In this document: positions 7,293-15,310 of the stretch, one piece after another
Numbering within the stretch: the first letter of the stretch is position 1
How the letters are laid out: the number at the start of each line of letters is the position of its first letter
Assembly: GCF_000382285.1 (NCBI RefSeq)
Contig: NZ_KB907948.1
Span: 1 to 39,176 of the forward strand
DNA from: Solimonas variicoloris DSM 15731
GTDB taxonomy: Bacteria > Pseudomonadota > Gammaproteobacteria > Nevskiales > Nevskiaceae
DNA length: 39,176 nucleotides
Direction of reading: 5' to 3'
Notes under the pieces: model-generated
Database searches by the model: none
Seen by the model: only the letters and a program-made list of their open reading frames with translations
What the model was told of the DNA's origin: nothing
Program-made: the position numbers and the translations under genes

Positions 7293-8402
7293 TCAGTGCG
7301 GGCAGAGAAGCGGCAGGCCGTGCAGGCCGGCGCGCTCGAGCGTCCAGTGGTGGCGAAGGGCGGCCGGCGCCGCCGACGCGCGCGCCAGCGGCACGCCCGG
7401 CGGCAGCGCCGTGGCGCTGAAGGTATGCCAGTACAGCGCCGGCGCGGCGAGCGTGCGCGTCGCCGCATCGGCGTAGAGGCAGGCCAGCGCCTTGCCGGTA
7501 TAGGCGCTGTCGGCGCGCGCGCCGAGCGCAGCGGTGAAGCGCGCGATCGCGGCGGCGCCGGCATCGGTACGGCAGGCGTATTCGCCGCCGTAGAACTCGG
7601 TGCGGATCACGACGCGCGCCAGCAGCGTTTCGGCTTCCGGGACGGCGACGCCGTGGCGGCGCAGCAGCACGGCGAGATCGGCGAGCAGGCGGCCGAGCCG
7701 CGCGCGGCCGGCCAGCGTTGCGCCGACCACCTGCACGGCGATCACCTGCGTCGGCAGGCCGGCGAGCGCCAGGCCGGTGACGAGGCCGGCGACCGTGCCC
7801 ATGCTGCTGAACGGCACGTACAGGCTGCGCGGCAGCGGCAGCTCGCCGGCCTCGATCTGACGGCGCAGCTCGAACGCCGCTTCGACGAAACCGAGCGCGC
7901 CGAGCGCGTTCGAGCCGCCGGGCGGAATCCAGCGCGGCGCCTGACCCTCGCGCAGCAGCCGGCGCAGCGAGCGCGCCGCGGCGGTCGCCGCCAGCGTCGC
8001 CGTGCCGCCGCGCACGAACAGCTCGGCGCCGCAGTGCAGCGACACCGACAGATTGCCGACCACGTACGCGGCCGGGCATTGCGGCAGCAGGCCGGCGAGC
8101 GTCGCCAGGCCGAGCTTGCGCGCGTGCCAGGCGGTCGCCGCGACGAAATTGGAACCGGCGTAGCCGAAGGCCAGCACCGAGCGGCAGCCGTCGCGCTGCG
8201 CGTCGCCGAGCAGGAAATCGAGTTTGCGGATCTTGTTGCCGCCGTAGTCGGCCGCCGTCAGATCGTCGCGCTTGACGTAGACCTGCGCCAGGCCGGCGAA
8301 CGCCTGCACCGGCGTCGCGGCGCCGAGCAGGCCGGCGCGCGGCAACACCGCCAGACGCGGCAGCGCCTCGCCCAGGATCGTCGACGTCGGCGCGCTCGTC
8401 AT
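7293..8402 (-). CDS. PLP-dependent enzyme of the ACC deaminase / D-cysteine desulfhydrase fold
   Basis: The 369-residue protein belongs to the fold-type II PLP enzymes. The cofactor lysine is Lys57 in YGGNKIRKLD, and YTGKAL near residue 312 corresponds to the YTGKA segment of ACC deaminase and D-cysteine desulfhydrase. It departs from both at the substrate loop, which reads GYAGSNF (80-86) instead of the usual G..QSNH: Ser and Asn are kept, but the flanking Gln and His are not. The reaction therefore cannot be assigned from sequence. There is no signal peptide, so it is cytosolic. It lies between the RND transporter (stop 4 bp upstream) and the YCF48 gene (2 bp downstream), clearly within the operon, although the other four products are envelope proteins. 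That position is unusual and suggests a link between an amino-acid-like substrate and the transported lipid. Confidence 0.8.
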   Translation of the reverse strand: MTSAPTSTILGEALPRLAVLPRAGLLGAATPVQAFAGLAQVYVKRDDLTAADYGGNKIRKLDFLLGDAQRDGCRSVLAFGYAGSNFVAATAWHARKLGLATLAGLLPQCPAAYVVGNLSVSLHCGAELFVRGGTATLAATAAARSLRRLLREGQAPRWIPPGGSNALGALGFVEAAFELRRQIEAGELPLPRSLYVPFSSMGTVAGLVTGLALAGLPTQVIAVQVVGATLAGRARLGRLLADLAVLLRRHGVAVPEAETLLARVVIRTEFYGGEYACRTDAGAAAIARFTAALGARADSAYTGKALACLYADAATRTLAAPALYWHTFSATALPPGVPLARASAAPAALRHHWTLERAGLHGLPLLCPH

Positions 8403-8406
8403 CGTC

Positions 8407-10767
8407 TCAGTGCTGCATCAGGCCCGGCACGCGCACCGGCTTGCGGCGCGGGAACAGGCGTTCGAGCACGACCGCGAAGGCCGGCAGCGCGGTGATCGCC
8501 ATCAGCATGTTGACCATGAACATGAAGGTCAGCAGCTTGCCCATGTCGGCCTGGAACTTGAGCGCCGAGAACGACCAGGTGGCGACGCCGACCGACAGCG
8601 TGATCGCCGTGAACACCGTCGCCACGCCGGTCTCCGACAGCGCCTGCTCGAAGGCCTTGACGATGTCGAGGCCGTGCGCGAGGTGCCACTGCAGGCGGTT
8701 GTAGATGTAGAACGCGTAGTCGACGCCGACGCCGACCGCCAGCACCATCACCGGCAGCGTCGAGATCGTCAGGCCGATGTCGCAGGCCTTCATGAACGCG
8801 TAACCGATGAAGGTCGCCACCGTCAGCGGCAGGCAGCAGGCGATCATCGCGCGCCAGTCGCGGTAGGCCAGGAACACCAGGATCAGGATCGCCGCGTAGA
8901 CGTACAGCATCATCGGCAGCTCGCTTTCCTCGAGCACCTCGTTGGTCGCCGCTTCGACGCCGACGTTGCCGCTGGCCAGACGCAGCGTCGCGCCCTCGAA
9001 CGGATGCGCGCTGCGGAATTCCTTGACCTTGGCGACGATGTTCTTGATCGTCGTCGCCTTGTGATCGGCGAGGTAGAGATTGACGGCGAGCACGCTGCAG
9101 TCGCCGTTGCGGATGCCGCGGCTCTGCTGGAACTGGTGCAGGATGTAACCGAGCGTGCGCCCGTCGCGCGGAATCGCCGCCATCTTCAACTGGCCTTCGT
9201 TGAAGCCGGCGTTGTAGAGCTTGGCCATCGTCGCCGCCGATTCGACCGAGACGACGCCGGGTTCGCGGCTCATCTCCCAGCCGAACTCGTCGACGTAGCG
9301 GAACAGATCGCTGTTCTCGCAGGACTCCGGCGGCGCCTCGACCACGACCGTCAGCCAGTCGAGGCCGATGTCGAAGTGCTCGGCGACCGATACCGAATCG
9401 AGGTTGTAGCGCGCATCGGGGCGCAGCTCCGCGGCGCCCGGCTGCAGGCTGCCGATGTGGCGGCCGTGGCTCAGCACGACCGCGGCGGCGAACACGCCGA
9501 GCGTCAGCAGCGTGACCAGCACCGCGTTGCGCGGCTCGGCGACGCGGGCGATCTTCTGCATCAGCACCGAACGCTGCTCGCGACGCGCCAGCGCGCGCGC
9601 CGCGTAGTCCTGCGTGAAGCGGAAGTACGAGGCGGCGATCGGCAGCAGCACGAGGTTGGTGGCGATCTTGTAGCCGACGCCGATCGACGCCGTCAGCGCC
9701 AGCTCGCGGATCATCGGGATCGGCACCAGCATCATCGTCACGAAGCTGACCAGCGCCGTGGCCAGCGCCAGCGAGCCGGGGATCAGCAGACCGCTGAAGC
9801 TCGCCCGCGCCGCCGCCTGCGAGTCGTCGCCGGCGGCGATCTGGCGGGTGATGAAGTTGATCTGCTGCACGCCGTGCGACACGCCGATCGCGAAGACCAG
9901 GAACGGCACCAGGATCGCGAGCGGATCGAGGCCGAAGCCGAGCAGATGCAGGGTGCCGAACTGCCAGATCAGCGACACCAGCGAACAGCCGACCGGCAGC
10001 AGCGTCAGCGTCCACGAGCGGCAGTACCAGAACACCGCGAGCGCCGTCAGCAGCAGCGCGATGCCGCAGAACACCAGCACGCCGCTGGCGCCGTCGGCGA
10101 TGTCGCCGACCACTTTCGAGAAGCCGATGATCTGGATCTCGACGTCGGCGTTCTCGAACGGCTTGCGGATCTTGTCCTCGAGCGCGTGCGCGAGGGCGAT
10201 GTAGTCGAGCGGTTCGCCGCTGTGCGGGTCGATCTCGTTGAGCTCGGCCACGACCAGCCCGCCCGCTCCATCCTTGGAGACGAGCAGGCCGCCGTACCCG
10301 CCAGCGATGACCCGATGGCGAATCTCGTTGATCACGTCGGGGGTCAGCGCATCGGGCGTGATCGTGCCGCTGATCAGGGGCTCCGAGCGGAAACCGTCCT
10401 CGGTGATTTCGTTGTAGAAGACGTTCGGCGTCCACAGCGACATGACGCTGCCGCGATTGACGCCGTCCAGATAGGTGACTGCGTCCGTCACCTGCAGCAG
10501 GGTGCGCAGGTTCTGTTCGGTCCACAGCTCGCCGTGGCGGGCGCGCACGACGATGACGACGCGGTTGGCGTCGAACAGCTCGTTGCGGTACTTCTCGAAG
10601 GTCTCGATGTACTCGTGATGCTGCGGCAGCATCTTCTCGAAACCGGCCGAGATCCGCAGCTGGGCGGCGGCGAACGTCATCAGCACCGTCAGCACGACGG
10701 CGACGATGAGGACGACGGCGCGATGCGCGAACAGCAGGCGCTCGAGCCTGGCGACCAAGCCGGTCAT
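8407..10767 (-). CDS. RND/MMPL-family inner-membrane transporter
   Basis: The 786-residue protein has the two-fold RND layout in a shortened form: TM1 at about 15-36, a periplasmic domain, a TM2-TM6 bundle at about 228-400, TM7 near 418-432, a second periplasmic domain and TM8-TM12 at about 600-775. This size and arrangement match the hydrophobe-exporting RND group (MMPL, hopanoid transporter-like), which moves lipids rather than drugs. Transmembrane helix 10 keeps the GVGVDYAFYIYN motif with the charged Asp683 of the proton relay. The equivalent place in helix 4 reads FAIGVSHGVQQIN, with His298 instead of Asp. It follows the DUF1302 gene by 37 bp and precedes the PLP enzyme by 4 bp. Its role is probably to move a hydrophobic compound across or out of the inner membrane, working with the DUF1302 barrel and DUF1329 protein. 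Substrate and direction are unknown. Confidence 0.92.
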   Translation of the reverse strand: MTGLVARLERLLFAHRAVVLIVAVVLTVLMTFAAAQLRISAGFEKMLPQHHEYIETFEKYRNELFDANRVVIVVRARHGELWTEQNLRTLLQVTDAVTYLDGVNRGSVMSLWTPNVFYNEITEDGFRSEPLISGTITPDALTPDVINEIRHRVIAGGYGGLLVSKDGAGGLVVAELNEIDPHSGEPLDYIALAHALEDKIRKPFENADVEIQIIGFSKVVGDIADGASGVLVFCGIALLLTALAVFWYCRSWTLTLLPVGCSLVSLIWQFGTLHLLGFGLDPLAILVPFLVFAIGVSHGVQQINFITRQIAAGDDSQAAARASFSGLLIPGSLALATALVSFVTMMLVPIPMIRELALTASIGVGYKIATNLVLLPIAASYFRFTQDYAARALARREQRSVLMQKIARVAEPRNAVLVTLLTLGVFAAAVVLSHGRHIGSLQPGAAELRPDARYNLDSVSVAEHFDIGLDWLTVVVEAPPESCENSDLFRYVDEFGWEMSREPGVVSVESAATMAKLYNAGFNEGQLKMAAIPRDGRTLGYILHQFQQSRGIRNGDCSVLAVNLYLADHKATTIKNIVAKVKEFRSAHPFEGATLRLASGNVGVEAATNEVLEESELPMMLYVYAAILILVFLAYRDWRAMIACCLPLTVATFIGYAFMKACDIGLTISTLPVMVLAVGVGVDYAFYIYNRLQWHLAHGLDIVKAFEQALSETGVATVFTAITLSVGVATWSFSALKFQADMGKLLTFMFMVNMLMAITALPAFAVVLERLFPRRKPVRVPGLMQH

Positions 10768-10804
10768 GGCGTACCGCCGGTGTGAACGAACATGCGGAGC
10801 GACA

Positions 10805-12727
10805 TCAGAACGAGTAGGTGATCGCGAACGAGGCGAAGTCGCGGTCGCGGATCAGGTTGTAGTTGCCGCCACCGTGGTACTGCGTGTACGCCAGCGAGGT
10901 GCTGAGCTGGTTGCCGCGGCGGATGAAGTTGAACGACAGCGTGTCGGCGATCGCATCCGAGATCCACGGCAGCGCGTTCGGCGAGTTGCCGTTGACGCCC
11001 TGCGCGAGATCGATCTGCGGCATGAAGGTCCAGCCGAGATTGAACACGTTCGGGTACGAGACGTTGGTCGACAGCGTGTAGCCCCACGAGAACTTGTCGG
11101 GCAAGCCGTATGAAGGCATCGACCACGGAATGCCGCCCTTGCGCTCCAGATCCGGGTAGTAGGTGCCGGACACTTCGAGCAGGATCGTGCCTTCCGAGGC
11201 GCCGAGCCCCTTGAGGATGTAGCGGCCGATGCCGTCGGCCGGCGACATCAGCTGCAGGCCGTTGATCGTCGCCTGCCACTTCTTCTCGTCGACCCAGCCC
11301 TTGCAGTACTTGCCGGCCGCCTCGCCGCCGCCGTTGACGCAGGCGTACGGCGCGCTGTTTTCGATGTTGCCGGTCGGCACCGAGGTGTCGATCATCACCG
11401 CCTGCTTCGGCTGGTAGGCGACTTCGGCGCCAATGCCCCAGGCGCCGAGCGTCGTCGACACCGACATGCCGAGCATGCGGCGATCGTCCGGATATTCGAG
11501 GCGGTAGCCGGCCGACACCGGGTTGTAGCTCGCCAGCGCATCGTTGACGACGTACGAGACGAACGGAACCTTCTCGTTGAACTCGACGTAGTAGAAGCCG
11601 AAAGAACCGTCGAACCACTCCGGGCGATACCGGAACGACAGGCCCCACTGGCCGTCGTCGCTGCCGGCCTTGGTGCCCTGGTACGGCAGCGCCGAGCCAT
11701 GATCGCCGTACGCCAGGCGCACCAGCCATTCGGGGCGATTCAGCGCGTCGGCCAGCCGCGCGACGACGACGTCCGGATTCTGCAGCTGCGCGCGCGTCAG
11801 GCCGCTGCCGCCCGGATCGCCGAGCGTGCCGTACGGCGCCTGGCCGAGCAGCAGCGTGCCGCCCGGAATCGCGGCGATGCCGGCGTTGACCTGCGAGGTC
11901 GGGATGTACAGCGCGCGGTCGGCGCCCTCGCCGGCGACGTCGGCCGACGAGAAGTACGTACCGGCGGCGTCGAGCTGGAACGAGTTCCACTTCCACTGCC
12001 AGTACGCTTCCATGCTCAGGTCGTCGAGCACGTCGAGCGACAGCGACACCATCGGCGCCGGACGATACAGCTCCTTGAGCTGGGTGCCGGGCGTGTGCAT
12101 GCGGCGCAGGTCGATGGCGTTGATGGTGTTGACGCCGCCGATCGTGAAGATGCCCTCGCCCCAGGTCAGCACCTGATTGCCGACGCGGATGCGGCCGTTG
12201 CGGTCGAAGATCGTGAAGTTCTGCGAGACCCAGGCGTCGAGGAAGCGATGGTCGCGGACCGCGAGATCCTTGCCTTCCCGGGTAATTTCGGTGCGGCGCG
12301 TGTCGTCGATCTTGAAGTCGTAGAGCTCGGAATAGCGCACGAGCATGCTCGTGCCCCAGTCCGGCTGCTTGATGAAGAACTCGTGCAGGCCCTTGACCAC
12401 GGACGAGACGATGTCGCCCTTCTTGTAGTTCTGGTCGCCGTCGTCGGCGTTGATCAGGTAGACGTCGGCCGAAGCTTCCGCCAGATCCGCGGTCAGGCTG
12501 GCACAGCCGCCGCTGTCGCGCGCGATGATCGTGCAGTCCGGCGCTTCGGTGCGGACCTGCAGGCCGTACGACAGCACGCTGTCGAACGAGCCCTTGAAGT
12601 CGCCGTACTCGAAGCGGAACGCCTGCGCCTGCGGCGCGAAGCTCAGTGCGGCGGCGACCGCGACGGCGGAGCGCACCGCTGCGCCCGTCGCGCCCGCCGT
12701 CATGCCGCGGATCTGCTCAAGCTTCAT
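10805..12727 (-). CDS. DUF1302 family outer-membrane beta-barrel protein
   Basis: The 640-residue product starts with a long signal peptide cleaved after AQA near residue 36 and ends with aromatic residues (FAITYSF). The terminal Phe is the signature of outer-membrane barrels recognised by the BAM machinery. The body is rich in alternating polar/hydrophobic strands with many Tyr, Trp and Asn residues, and the early RVGNQVLTWGEGIF segment is typical of DUF1302. The family is known mainly from its constant neighbours DUF1329, RND and YCF48; a channel for hydrophobic compounds is the usual suggestion, not proven. The start is supported by AGGGGAT just before the ATG. It follows the DUF1329 gene by 27 bp in the same operon. 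Confidence 0.9.
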   Translation of the reverse strand: MKLEQIRGMTAGATGAAVRSAVAVAAALSFAPQAQAFRFEYGDFKGSFDSVLSYGLQVRTEAPDCTIIARDSGGCASLTADLAEASADVYLINADDGDQNYKKGDIVSSVVKGLHEFFIKQPDWGTSMLVRYSELYDFKIDDTRRTEITREGKDLAVRDHRFLDAWVSQNFTIFDRNGRIRVGNQVLTWGEGIFTIGGVNTINAIDLRRMHTPGTQLKELYRPAPMVSLSLDVLDDLSMEAYWQWKWNSFQLDAAGTYFSSADVAGEGADRALYIPTSQVNAGIAAIPGGTLLLGQAPYGTLGDPGGSGLTRAQLQNPDVVVARLADALNRPEWLVRLAYGDHGSALPYQGTKAGSDDGQWGLSFRYRPEWFDGSFGFYYVEFNEKVPFVSYVVNDALASYNPVSAGYRLEYPDDRRMLGMSVSTTLGAWGIGAEVAYQPKQAVMIDTSVPTGNIENSAPYACVNGGGEAAGKYCKGWVDEKKWQATINGLQLMSPADGIGRYILKGLGASEGTILLEVSGTYYPDLERKGGIPWSMPSYGLPDKFSWGYTLSTNVSYPNVFNLGWTFMPQIDLAQGVNGNSPNALPWISDAIADTLSFNFIRRGNQLSTSLAYTQYHGGGNYNLIRDRDFASFAITYSF

Positions 12728-12754
12728 ATCCCCTGCCCCCAGGTTGATCGTCGA

Positions 12755-14092
12755 TCAGCGCGAACCGGCGCGCTGCAGGTAGGACTCGGTGAACATGTCC
12801 GGCTTGATGCGGCCCTGCGACGCCGCCAGCCAGTCGGTCTCCTTCTCGCCGAACACCATGACGTCGCCGAAGTAGCGGCCGCTGTTCAGGTCGTAGCTGA
12901 AGAACTCCTGATTGACGCAGGCGCCCAGTTCCCAGGCCGGCAGGATCGAGCCTTCCTCGACGCGCGAGATCTTGCCCTGCGCGTCGTACAGGTCGGCGAG
13001 CAGGATGACCCAGCTGTCCTCGTCCAGATAGAACGTGCGCTTCGGTGCGGCGTGGCGCTGGCCCGGCTTGACGGTAGCCTCGACGACCCAGACGCGGTGC
13101 TTCTCGTAGCGGTAGGCGTCGCGGTTCGGATACTGCGGGCCGAACATCGTCTTCTGCGTGAAGCGCTTGCTGTCGCGCAGCGCGAAGGTGTTGTACGGCA
13201 CGTACATTTCCTTCTTGCCGACCAGCTTGTAGTCGTAGCGGTCGAGCATGCCGTTGTACATCCACGCCTGGTCGACGTAGTAGGTGTTCTCCAGGCCCAT
13301 CAGCGGCGCGTCGTACGCGTACGTCGACAGCCGCTTCACGCGGCGCTGGCCGGGCATGTAGATCCAGCCCTCGTTCATCTTGTCGAGGTAGTAGATGCCG
13401 AGCGTGATTTCGCCGGTGCGCGCCGCCGGCTCGGTCACTTCCTGGATGAACTTGAACTCGACCCCGCCGACGTCGGCGATCGACTTCGCCTTCGGATTGC
13501 CGAACGGCGTCAGCATGCTCGAATCGATGCGGATCTTGACGAAGTCCGAGCCGCCGCGGCCCGGCGACAGCAGCGTGTAGTTCGGCTCGGTGCGGCCCTC
13601 GCCCATCCAGCGCAGCTTGTAGTTCCACAGCGCTTCGACGCCGGTCTTCGGCTGCGGGAACGGAAAGCCGGCCGGCTTGGCGGCGGCCAGTTCGTAGCCG
13701 TTGTCGGCGACCTTGGCGCTCTTCAGGTTTTCCTGCGAATTCTGGTAGACGAAATCCGGATAGCCGCAGCTGCGGTGCGTCGGATAGACGTCGATGCGAT
13801 AGCCCGGCAGCGTGTTCAGCAGCTCGACCTGGCCGGCCGTGAGGTTGGCCTTGTACTGGGCCAGATTGGCCTTGCTGATCGAGAACAGCGGTTTCTCGCT
13901 CGCGTACGGATCGGGCCGCGGCGTCAGCGGCTTCCAGCCGGCCGGTGCCTTCAGATCGCCGCCCGTCCAGGCCGGAATGCTGCCGTCGGCATTCGCGCCC
14001 TTCTCCGCGCCCACCGGCGTCAGATCGCCCGCCGCCATCGCCACCGCCGGCGCCAACAGCGCCGCCGCCATCACCAAGCTCAACGATTTCAT
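12755..14092 (-). CDS. DUF1329 family exported protein
   Basis: The 445-residue protein has a clear signal peptide (cleavage after AMA, residue 20) followed by GDLTPVGAEKGANADGSIPAW, the usual DUF1329 opening. DUF1329 is thought to have a LolB/LolA-like lipid-carrying fold; if so, this would ferry a hydrophobic compound between the inner-membrane pump and the outer-membrane barrel. The family length is about 450 residues, so this is full length. A GGGAG seven bases before the ATG supports the start at 14092. It is the first gene of the five-gene operon, and the shared 57-bp operator ends 42 bp upstream of its start codon. Confidence 0.92.
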   Translation of the reverse strand: MKSLSLVMAAALLAPAVAMAAGDLTPVGAEKGANADGSIPAWTGGDLKAPAGWKPLTPRPDPYASEKPLFSISKANLAQYKANLTAGQVELLNTLPGYRIDVYPTHRSCGYPDFVYQNSQENLKSAKVADNGYELAAAKPAGFPFPQPKTGVEALWNYKLRWMGEGRTEPNYTLLSPGRGGSDFVKIRIDSSMLTPFGNPKAKSIADVGGVEFKFIQEVTEPAARTGEITLGIYYLDKMNEGWIYMPGQRRVKRLSTYAYDAPLMGLENTYYVDQAWMYNGMLDRYDYKLVGKKEMYVPYNTFALRDSKRFTQKTMFGPQYPNRDAYRYEKHRVWVVEATVKPGQRHAAPKRTFYLDEDSWVILLADLYDAQGKISRVEEGSILPAWELGACVNQEFFSYDLNSGRYFGDVMVFGEKETDWLAASQGRIKPDMFTESYLQRAGSR

Positions 14093-14133
14093 TCAGAGTC
14101 TCCCGTTCCCGGCGAGGCCCAGGCAGGAGCCTC

Positions 14134-14190
14134 GCACGATGGCGGCAATGTGACGTTTCGGAATTGCGCGGCGCTTGACATTTGCCGCCA
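14134..14190. promoter_or_regulatory. Two-arm inverted-repeat operator upstream of the DUF1329 operon
   Basis: This is the second copy of the element seen before the ceramidase gene. The left arm is 14134-14154 (core TGGCGGCAATGTGAC at 14140-14154), the gap is 19 bp and the right arm is 14174-14190 (CTTGACATTTGCCGCCA). The opposite strand of the right arm reads TGGCGGCAAATGTCA, almost the same as the left arm, so the dyad is even clearer here than at the ceramidase. It lies 42-98 bp upstream of the DUF1329 start, the right distance for an activator site or promoter. The rest of the 14093-14431 gap shows no gene and no good sigma-70 boxes. Confidence 0.7.
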
Positions 14191-14431
14191 GCGCGACGCC
14201 GGCAGCTGCCCGCAAGTCGCTGTTGCGGCGGGTAATTCCCGGGAAGGGCCGGTGTCCGGCCGGCATCGTGGCGCGCCTTCCGACCGGCCGGCCGGGGAAG
14301 CCCCGACCGGCGACCGTGCTGCCCGCGACCGGCGCGGCGCGCGCATGCCCGCCAGCCGCACGCGGCCCGGTGACGCGCGGTACCCCGACCGGCTAGGCTC
14401 TCGCCGCCTCGCTCACCCGCAGAACCGATCC

Positions 14432-14926
14432 ATGTCAGAACGTCCCAACGCCTTCGTCACCCACACCCTCGACCGCACGCGCAGCCTGGAGGGCACGCCG
14501 CTGGCGAGCTTCAGCCGTCGCGCGCTGGCCTGGCTGACTGACTTCACCATCGTCGCCAGCGGCGCCCTGCTGTGGCGGATCGTGATCGGCGACGGTCAGG
14601 GCAGCTTCAGCCCGTTCGGCAGCATCAGCGGCCTGATCGCCATCGTCGCCTACTTCGGCCTGGCGACTTACTGGGGCCACGGCCAGACGCCGGGCAAGAA
14701 GCTGTTCGGCATCCAGGTCATCTCGATCAGTCACGAGCACCTGTCGCTGTGGCACTGCATCGAGCGCGCGCTCGGCTACGCGGCGTCGACGCTCGAAGCC
14801 GGCTTCGGCTTCTGGCAGTACTTCATCCACCACAACCGCCAGACGGTGCACGACCGCATCGCCGAGACCATCGTCATCCGCAAGCTGAAGACGCCGGCGC
14901 CCGTTCAGACCGAACCGGCCGCATAG
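14432..14926 (+). CDS. RDD family membrane protein
   Basis: The 164-residue product belongs to the RDD family of small integral membrane proteins. It has an Arg and an Asp in the first helix region (FSRRALAWLTDFTIVASGALL, residues 30-50), a second hydrophobic span at about 65-82 and the conserved GHGQTPGKKLFGIQVI (86-101). It ends with the family's HDRIAETIVIR-type tail. RDD proteins are variously proposed as ion antiporters or accessory membrane proteins; no substrate can be read here. Its 3' end overlaps the convergent gene on the other strand by 22 bp. The upstream 240 bp is GC-rich with no obvious promoter. Confidence 0.85.
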   Translation: MSERPNAFVTHTLDRTRSLEGTPLASFSRRALAWLTDFTIVASGALLWRIVIGDGQGSFSPFGSISGLIAIVAYFGLATYWGHGQTPGKKLFGIQVISISHEHLSLWHCIERALGYAASTLEAGFGFWQYFIHHNRQTVHDRIAETIVIRKLKTPAPVQTEPAA

Positions 14927-15240
14927 GCGGGCGCGTAGAACACCGGCTCGGCGCGTTCGATGAACGCGGCGATGCGGGCGCGGTGCGCGGCGAACAGCTC
15001 GCCGTCGCGGAAGCGCTCGAAAGCGGCACGCGACGCGAACACCGAGACCAGCAGGGCCTGATCGCGCTCCAGCGCGCGATGCAGGCGGCTGCCGAGCAGA
15101 CCGTCGATGCGTCCGCGCATCGCCAGCAGGCCGTCGCGCTGTGCCGCGACGAAGGCGTCGAGCTGGCCGGGCTTGAGCGTGAAGGTGTTGACGACGATGA
15201 ACGGCGCCGGGGTGTCCGGCGCCGGCGATGGCGTTTCCAT
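14905..15240 (-). CDS. Antibiotic biosynthesis monooxygenase (ABM) domain protein
   Basis: This 111-residue protein has the ABM dimeric alpha/beta-barrel pattern: a strand FIVVNTFTLKPGQLDAFVAAQ (14-34), a central helix and GLLGSRLHRALERDQALLVSVFAS, then SRAAFERFRDG. The family includes cofactor-free quinone-forming monooxygenases and heme-degrading enzymes, but many members have no known function. An AGGAGC precedes the ATG. It lies 70 bp after the DPP-IV-like gene on the same strand and may be the last gene of that transcript. Its final codons overlap the end of the RDD gene. Confidence 0.75.
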   Translation of the reverse strand: METPSPAPDTPAPFIVVNTFTLKPGQLDAFVAAQRDGLLAMRGRIDGLLGSRLHRALERDQALLVSVFASRAAFERFRDGELFAAHRARIAAFIERAEPVFYAPAYAAGSV

Positions 15241-15310
15241 GAATCGGCTCCTGCGTCTGGCAAAGGAGCGCGCAGCCTAGGACCTCAAGCGAACTCGAGG
15301 TCAAGCCCCG

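Noticed and set aside
8410-10785. 791-residue open frame opposite the RND gene
   Set aside because: Its His/Arg/Asp/Gln-rich composition is typical of an antisense frame, while the RND frame shows clear helices and motifs.
14175-14180. TTGACA as a plus-strand -35 box for the RDD gene
   Set aside because: No A/T-rich -10 follows at 16-18 bp, and the same hexamer recurs in the ceramidase element as part of the right arm, so it belongs to the shared dyad.
11699-14926. 1075-residue open frame on the plus strand
   Set aside because: It covers the DUF1302 and DUF1329 genes in antisense; only its final part (14432-14926) is a real gene, the RDD protein.
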